Position numbers and translations under genes: made by a program. Below are positions 57,613 through 64,000 of a stretch of 64,000 nucleotides of DNA, piece by piece (within the stretch, counting starts at the first letter, position 1; every line of letters starts with the position of its first letter). The DNA comes from Ilex aquifolium (Eukaryota; Streptophyta; Magnoliopsida; Aquifoliales; Aquifoliaceae), in assembly GCA_951799425.1 (NCBI GenBank), contig OX637392.1, forward strand, positions 33,874,093-33,938,092, written 5' to 3'. The notes under the pieces are model-generated. The model was not told where the DNA came from. It worked only from the letters and a program-made list of their open reading frames with translations, and ran no database searches.

Positions 57613-59430
57613 GCATGTTATATGTTTACATTATGCCTTGAGAATTAAGTGTATCATTGCTTGATTATGTAACGACATGCTTGGTTGTTGTTTTTAGATA
57701 AAATGTCGAAATGTGTTTATAATGTGTCTTTGTGAATGGAATGTGTTATGACATGCTTGAGGATGTTGTAGTTGTGTATTAATACATGTTGTTAATGTAT
57801 TAGCATCATGATAAATTGTGGTAATTATGTGCATGACAAATATATTGCCTTGACCCATGTTGATATGTGGTTTAAGTTGTCCATATGACATTCATTACAT
57901 ATGAGACATGATATTGATATGCGATGGTACATTACATTGCATTTGCACGGAGGCATCACATTCATGGACTTAGGCATGAGTGTGGGTGTGTGTGTGTGTA
58001 GGCATGGTTTATTCAAACATCATACTTGGTGGTTGAAGGGTGGGCTCGGGAAAGTGGGATTAAAGATCCTACTGAGTCGCACAGTTGCATGCATGGAAAA
58101 ACTTGTGTCGGGTATAGCAAGAAAGGCTAGACGTTCCCTCGGGTGCAAGACCCGGTTACTGGTTTATTTACTTCCGTTGGTGCAAGTCCAAAAAAGTGAA
58201 TTAGGCGTACGGAGCCGGCGGTGCAATTCCAAAATCCGTTGCCCAACAAAGACACAAGATTTTGTTAAAGATTTTGTTTTATAAACATACTCTTGGATGT
58301 GCAACATCCAACAATGCTTGATTTTTATGAACACATGATTTTATTTCAAACAAGCATTGGAGGTAATTCATCTATGATGAAGGTTTTACACACTTGCATT
58401 GCATTGTGTTGTGGGAGATCTCATTCCATGGCATGACATGGTAAAATTCCAATATAGAGTTGCATATTCTTGTTTGGAATGTTGTTATGGATGAATGTTG
58501 TATGTAAACATTGCATATTTATCTAGGGTGGGGAGTAGCCTCTATAGGAGATATTCTATTGAGCGTTGCTCACCCTATACGGGAAAATATTTCAGGTGCG
58601 GGTTTTACGCCGACAGACGGCACTCACTCAGGCACTTAAGTAGGAAGAAAAGCCGAGATGTGGCTTTATTTTGAGTCCTTGTAAAATCATTGTAAAAATT
58701 ATGATTTTTGAGCATGTAAATATTTAGAAATAGTCGTAATGGGACTCATAGGGACAGTTTTGAATGTAAATTTCCGGATGTATGAGTTTGGGTAGGTTTT
58801 CTCAAAACTCCATATTTATGGACTATTTTTAATCTAACCTTGCATGTAATTATATGAGTATGGATAAATGGACCCGGTATGGTCAATGTTTACTCATAAA
58901 TGGACCCGGTGCGGTCATTGTTTTATATTGGACATCGGATGGGTCATGTGAATGTATATTGCACTGGTTGGGTTTTGGGTAGAGCTCCCCGTACAAAGGA
59001 GACTCTACCCGATTTTTGTTCAATTATGGACCCCGATAAATGGGGCATAATGGCGCGATATCGAGTTACTCGGTATCCACGGGTATTCCGCGGGTTGATG
59101 GGTAATCAACGGACCCCCAGATTTTGGGGCGTCACATGGCTCACCTTTTATGGGACAACATTTTAGGTGTGGGACAAGCGCTGGTGGACGGCTCTCACTT
59201 GGGCCCTTGTTGATGAAGAAAGCCGAGTTGTGGTCTAAATTACATTTTTTTTATATAAAAAAATTGTGGAATTGGTTTTGGCCTTGTAATGTTGTATAAA
59301 AGATTGTATAATGAACTCACATGGACTATATTTTGTGTAAAATTAGTTGTTATATGATTTGGGTGAATGTTGTATAAGTTTGGATGAGTTAAAGTTGAGG
59401 ATTGGAAAGAATTGGAAAAATTCTGGGCCT

Positions 59431-59767
59431 AGGTATCGGTACCAAAGTGACCAGGTACCGGTACCACATTGTTGAAATGGGTACCTCGACATACGAGCAC
59501 TAGTACCAAGATTCCAGATGGCTCAAGTAACGGTACAAAGGCTTCAGATACCAGTTCCTTGATGGACAGTGGGCTTAGGTCCCGGTAACTCGATAAACAG
59601 TGGGCTTAGGTACCGGTACCACGACATATAGGTATCAGTACCTGATAGCTAGAAAAGAACTTGGAAGCAAGAGGTCCAGGTAACGGTATCCTGTCCCTCA
59701 GGTACTGGTACCTGGCAAACAGAAGGCTCAGATACCGGTACCATGTGAGGTAGGTACCGATACCTCT
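59431..59767. repeat. GGTACCGGTACC palindrome array, about 12 copies
   Basis: Motifs of the GGTACCGGTACC type, each spaced 20-35 bp; perfect or near-perfect at 59453, 59609 and 59732. Spacers repeat short phrases such as ACAGTGGGCT and CGACATA. The array sits about 230-570 bp before the LTR 3' end. Confidence 0.85.
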
Positions 59768-59997
59768 TCCAAAATTTTCAAAAAATTTAAATATAACTTT
59801 GCCAAGCCTTCGGGCCTTTGGCCTTCTTGTTTAAAGGATGAAATTGGAGTAATACTAAGGACAAATTGATATATATTGAACCTTGGAATGGTCGAGTGAT
59901 GATGTGGCGCCGTGTTATACGGCATATACGGGTACTTCTATGAATTGATGGGTGATCAACGGGTTGAGAAAGGACCCCCGGGTATAGGGCGTCACAT

Positions 59998-60816
59998 TAC
60001 ATAGATGATGTTCTCATCTTTTCCAAGTCAATTAATGAGCACTTGAAACATCTTATCTCATTCTTGGAGATAGTTAATCACAATGGTTTAGTCACCTTTG
60101 CCAGTAAAATCAGGTTATTCCAAACCTCAGTCAGATTTCTTGGATATAATATACAACAGTCAATCATAGTTCCCATCAGTAGATCCATTCAATTCGCTGA
60201 CAAGTTCCCTGATAAAATTAGAGATAAAAAACAGTTACAAAGATTCCAAGGATCCCAGGATTACATTTCAAACTTTTATAAGGATCTTAGAAAAATACTT
60301 AAACCAATGAATGAGAGATTACAAGATAATCCCCCACCATGGTCACCAATTCATACTTCCATAGTCCAACAACTTAAGAAGTATATCAAGGCTTTGCCTT
60401 GTCTTGGGATTCCCACAATTAATTCTTTCAATGTTATTCAAACAGATGCCCCTAACATTGTTTATGGTGGCATTCTACTCCAAAGAGTTAAACCAGATTC
60501 TTCTGAAGAAATTGTTCGCTTCCATTCTGGAATCTGAAACAAAGCACAAAGTAACTATAGTACTATTAAAAAAGAGATTTTAGCTATCCTCTTGTTTATT
60601 TCAAAATTTCAAGATGATATATTAAATCAAAAGTTTTTAGTGAGAGTTGATTGCATGATTGCAAAATATGTTTTGGAACAATATGTACTAAACATGGCTA
60701 GTAAGCAGATTTTTGCCAGATGGCAATCTATTTTAAATATTTTTTATTTTGATATTGAATATATTAAAGGAAGTAAAAATTCAGTTCCTGATTTTCTTAC
60801 CGATGAATTTCTATAG
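59998..60816 (+). pseudogene. endogenous pararetrovirus reverse transcriptase C-terminus and RNase H
   Basis: The frame reopens at the right edge of the LTR with the catalytic Asp-Asp codons at 60004-60009, then the palm and thumb. RNase H follows: IQTDAPN (first Asp), STIKKEILAI (Glu), VRVDCM (Asp) and SVPDFLTDEF (final Asp). One frame spans the whole stretch, broken only by TGA at 60535-60537. In caulimovirids this enzyme copies the pregenomic RNA. Here it is separated by 5.1 kb from its N-terminal half, which is itself frameshifted. Confidence 0.85.
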
Positions 60817-61195
60817 AATCATCATGATAGATAAGATATCTGGTAAGCTCCCTACCTCTAGTAAACAACAAAGTAAAAAGCTTGCCTTACCCAGTCCAAG
60901 TTAAAAGTCGAGTCAGTTACCCATTACATATTTGGATATAGTAAATAGATACCAAGTAGTTGTTAATGTTATCTGCCCATCCTTTAGTTCCACCTTAGTT
61001 AACCCAATTACTAGTATACAAATCCTGACAAACCCATATTTAGTCCAGCCTATTTCGTTGGTCAGACCAACTCAGTCAACCCAAAGTTACAAACCAACTG
61101 AGTACATTCCCAATCTCATAGCACAAAACTTGTTCATCATTGAACCAAGTCATGCCCATTTAACCGACTCAATTGATCTGGTCAATGCCTACCTC
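60817..61195 (+). pseudogene. endogenous pararetrovirus region downstream of RNase H
   Basis: After the polymerase stop, a Pro/Ser/Thr-rich frame (60932 onward) continues until the next insertion at 61196. I recognise no domain. It may be a C-terminal extension or the viral intergenic region. The last 70 bases of the 60932-61267 frame belong to the LTR, so that frame is not a real gene. Confidence 0.45.
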
Positions 61196-63942
61196 TGTGA
61201 CACCCCAAAACTCGGGGGGTCCTTTTTCAACCCGTTGATCACCCGTCAACTCGCGAAGTACCCGTAAATTCTGCATAACCAGACACCATGTCATCACATC
61301 TCCTTCACCTGGATCATAACCCACATAGAGTTTGGACAGAGTCTCCCCTGTACTGGAGCACTCTCAAACACATAACCTATGTACATATCAATCACTTGAC
61401 CATTCCAAGGTCCAATCCCCATCAATTTACACTTAATAATGAATCAACTACATCCTTTAAGCAAGAAGCTCAAGGCCCGAAGCCATGGTAAGTAATATTT
61501 AAATTTTTAAATTTTTTGGAAGAGGTACCGGTATCTCTTACACGTGCTATCGGTACCTAGGCCTTTTGCCAACCAGGTATTGCTACCTGAGTAATGGGGT
61601 AACGGTACCTGGACCTTTATTTTTCAAGTTCCTTCTAGTTTCTAGGTATCGGTACTTAGTCATCTGGTACTGGTACATGAGCCCACTGTTTGTTAGGTAC
61701 CGGTACCTATATGTCGTAGTACTGGTACCCGAGCCCACTGTCCATCGAGGTACCGGTACTTGAAGTCTTGGTACCACTACTTGAGCCCACTTGAATCCAG
61801 GTACTGGTAACCGTATGTCGAGGTACCGATACCTGGGCCTCCCAACAGCGTGATCCAGATACTTAATCACTTTGGTACCGTTACCTGGACCCAGTTTTCC
61901 CCAAATTATTTCAAATCTTAAACCATTGGCCATCCAAACCCATTCCACACTCACTCATACATTCATATACACAAATTTCTAGCTCATAAGAGTTCATTAT
62001 ACGTCCTCTTAATATAATTTACAAGTTGAAAATGAATTACACAATTTATTTACAAAATGTAATTCAAAGCCACATCTAGGCTTCTTCTTCAACAAGGGCC
62101 TAAGTAAGGGCCATCCATCGGTGCTTGTCACGCACTTGAAATATTGTTCTCATAAAGGGTAAGCCACGCTCATTAGGGTATCTCATAAAGAGGCTACTCT
62201 TAAACTCAGATGCATATGGAATGCTCACATGCAATTCAACAGCCAATCAAACATCCATTCAAGATTATTCAATTCATAATGGATTCCTCAATGCCATACC
62301 ATGTCATTAGACGAGACTCACACAAGCAATACAACTCGAGCCCTACACCGACTCCCATAACACATGCAATGCTATGAGTATGAATCTGGGCATTTCAAGC
62401 CTCCGCCATTGATGTTACACATCAAATGACCATTTATAAATCCCGAGTCTTCCTTGGGGTGAGTATTTACAGACTTTCATCAACGGGCACCCAACCGACA
62501 TGGCATCTATGGACTTCCACTTACGAATCCGCGTACGCCGACACACTTTATGGACTCAATTCCAACGAAGTGCGTATCAAAATCACGGGATTTTGCACCC
62601 GAGGGATAGTCTAGCCCTTCTTGCTAACCTCGACCTTTATTTCCAATGCAACCTGTGCGACTCAGTCGAACCTTAGTCCAACATTCCCGAGCCCACGTAT
62701 CAACCCACCAAGGATGGTGTTTGATCAAAACCATGCACACAGCCACACTCATGTGACATGCCCATGAATGTGATACTTTCCGTGCATATGCAAATGTCAC
62801 GTACAATTGCAATTTACATGTCATGTTCAATATGTCATGAGCACATTATGAACAATATTAATGTCTATCAACATTTTCAAATCCTCAATGTAACTTATAT
62901 CATCAAGCATATAATTACATTCCAAAATCCTCACAAAAGCATGTTATATTAATTTTACTTAAATAACATGCTCATTTCATTTAAGGCATTTTATCAAACA
63001 TCCAAAATGCACAAAATCATGTAAACACATAACATGCCTAATTCATTACATTTCTCATGAAATTACCAAACAAATAATTTCAACAAACCTAATTTATGCA
63101 AACTGGTTTTATACATTCTTATATCATTTCTCATATTCTAGTTACACTAGGAGTATATTTAGACAAGAGATTTCATCTATAATAAAGCTACCCATTTCAT
63201 ATAGAAACCCTAGGTTGGAAATAAACCAAGTTAGAAAAATAACCCTATCACTTGAAGCATAATACCGCATAGTAGAAGCTTCAAAATACCCAAATCAAGC
63301 CTCAAGGCTTTGGTCCCAACAATCCCGTTCTTGAGAAGTTGGCACAACCCGCGATCTTTGGTACGTACTAATAGCTCTCGTTGCGTAGAACACTTTTTGT
63401 TTTTTGGCTCGAAGCGATTCAAAGGATGGATGGCCCTAGATCGCAAGAAAAAGGGCTTGAAGAACCCTTGTTTCTCTCTCTTTTTTCCCTATCTCTACCC
63501 AAAAATTGCAGGAAATTTGAGGGAGAAATTCAGATTTTTTCCCCTTTAAATACCTCTTGGTTGCTTGGTCCACAACGCGCCACACGTCCTATCTTTTTTG
63601 GATCCGATTTCATCCCGAATCAATTAAATCTCGTCCTTTTTTATATTCAATATATTTTATTCGAACTAACTTTAAATTATTCCCCGTGTTTCACAATTAA
63701 AATCCGATCGCCTTTATTTTAGTCGCGTGACACCCAATCGCATTGTAAAAAGTAAAAAATTTGACTATCTCAGAATTCGATGAAAATTGATTAGGTAACT
63801 AGATTTCACGAGACGAATCCAACGGAGAGGACCGTTTCGTCATTCAAGTTCTAGAAAAATTCAGGTTTTCAACCTATACCATAACGGCTAATTACCATTT
63901 TGCTCTTCACAATAAAAAAAATTTAATTTCTCAGGTTTTATA
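61196..63942 (-). mobile_element. family B LTR (3' LTR of a minus-strand element), 2,747 bp
   Basis: On the plus strand it starts TGTGACACCCC (complement of the LTR end) and finishes GGTTTTATA (complement of a mutated TGTAAAACC start). It aligns in inverse with the forward family B LTRs and directly with 383-1039. A polypurine tract and pol-end-like sequence follow it, so unlike the other family B copies it belongs to a larger element running off the right edge. The left flank is ACCTC; the partner duplication is outside the window. A weak TATTTAAA box lies near 63545 on the minus strand. Confidence 0.8.
61523..61887. repeat. GGTACCGGTACC palindrome array, about 13 copies
   Basis: Inverse counterpart of the array at 59431-59767, with the same motif, similar 25-35 bp spacing and complementary spacer phrases (AGCCCACTGT, ATGTCG). 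Confidence 0.85.
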
Positions 63943-63960
63943 TTCTTCCCTCCTTAAAAG
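63943..63960 (-). other. polypurine tract of the right-edge element
   Basis: The minus strand reads CTTTTAAGGAGGGAAGAA, next to the LTR start. The array elements have AAGGGGGGTGGAT in the same place. Confidence 0.75.
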
Positions 63961-64000
63961 AAATTTCGTCTCTGAAATTTACACACACATGCATATCTAA
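63961..64000 (-). pseudogene. pol 3' end of a family B element, truncated by the window
   Basis: On the minus strand TTTCAGAGACGAAATT just before the polypurine tract parallels TTTCGAGGACGAAA at the end of the array pol regions (21092). It marks the end of a Ty3/gypsy interior. Too little is present to judge whether the gene is intact. Confidence 0.5.

Larger units (their letters stand above)
56668..59136 (+). mobile_element. family B solo LTR nested in another, 2,469 bp
   Basis: It begins TGTAAAACCCGG and ends GGGGCGTCACA. Perfect 5-bp duplications TGGCT lie at 56663-56667 and 59137-59141. Removing it rejoins GAGCTACCCTATTAAG with the CACC...GGGACAACATTT block, as found uninterrupted at 2803-2850. 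It carries the GAGCTCCCCG module near 58982 and a minisatellite at 57448-57612. It lacks the palindrome array of its host LTR. Confidence 0.9.
54887..59996 (+). mobile_element. family B solo LTR (2,636 bp net) with a nested LTR inside
   Basis: It begins TGAAAAACCCGGG and ends GGGCGTCACA. Flanks TTACG (54882-54886) and TTACA (59997-60001) form a 5-bp target duplication with one mismatch. The two arms (54887-56667 and 59142-59996) are colinear with the solo LTR at 1040-3449. The right arm holds the GGTACCGGTACC array at 59431-59767. There is no internal region. Confidence 0.9.

Overview
The window is intergenic plant DNA with no recognisable host gene. It suggests a flowering plant. It is AT-rich and full of long-terminal-repeat (LTR) retroelements of Ty3/gypsy chromovirus type. 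It carries a decayed endogenous pararetrovirus (Caulimoviridae) of the kind found in angiosperm chromosomes, a gag-only LTR element primed by tRNA-Asp, a TAA-flanked MITE and a possible Helitron end. Nothing looks bacterial, and there are no operons, CRISPR arrays or complete RNA genes.

Left flank (1-12528). An inverted, degraded LTR of 'family B' (383-3565) is split by a forward family B solo LTR (1040-3449; target duplication GTTTT/GTTTC). Then come featureless AT-rich DNA, a TATA-bearing region with TTCGAA-type palindromes (6105-6561), a frameshifted gag-like pseudogene (7480-8544), a MITE (11269-11643) and a possible Helitron 3' end (12286).

Centre and right (12529-61195). One endogenous pararetrovirus runs left to right: primer-site-like sequence, N-terminal polyprotein pieces, coat protein, zinc knuckle, aspartic protease, reverse transcriptase, RNase H. 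It is cut by four insertions, each with a 5-bp target duplication: a 'family A' solo LTR (13136-15531, ATAAG); a 28,028-bp tandem family A array (16014-44041, AATTA/ACTTA); a 7.8-kb gag-only element on the minus strand (44870-52674, ATGAG); and a family B solo LTR (54887-59996, TTACG/TTACA) that itself holds another family B solo LTR (56668-59136, TGGCT). A fifth element, a minus-strand family B retrotransposon, begins at 61196 and runs off the right edge.

The array has six LTRs alternating with five internal regions of exactly 2,876 bp. Each internal region keeps a tRNA-iMet primer site and a polypurine tract but has lost gag, protease and the start of reverse transcriptase. All five share the same three pol lesions, so an already dead element was amplified. 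The central four units form a higher-order repeat of 10,321 bp present twice and nearly identical.

The least explained pattern is a set of short perfect palindromes centred on CCGG or TCGA (GTACCGGTAC, CCGTCCGGACGG, CCTTCCGGAAGG, GGCGTTCGAACGCC). They recur as small arrays in every LTR-type family here, are mostly just upstream of a TATA box, and differ in motif or copy number between otherwise homologous LTRs.
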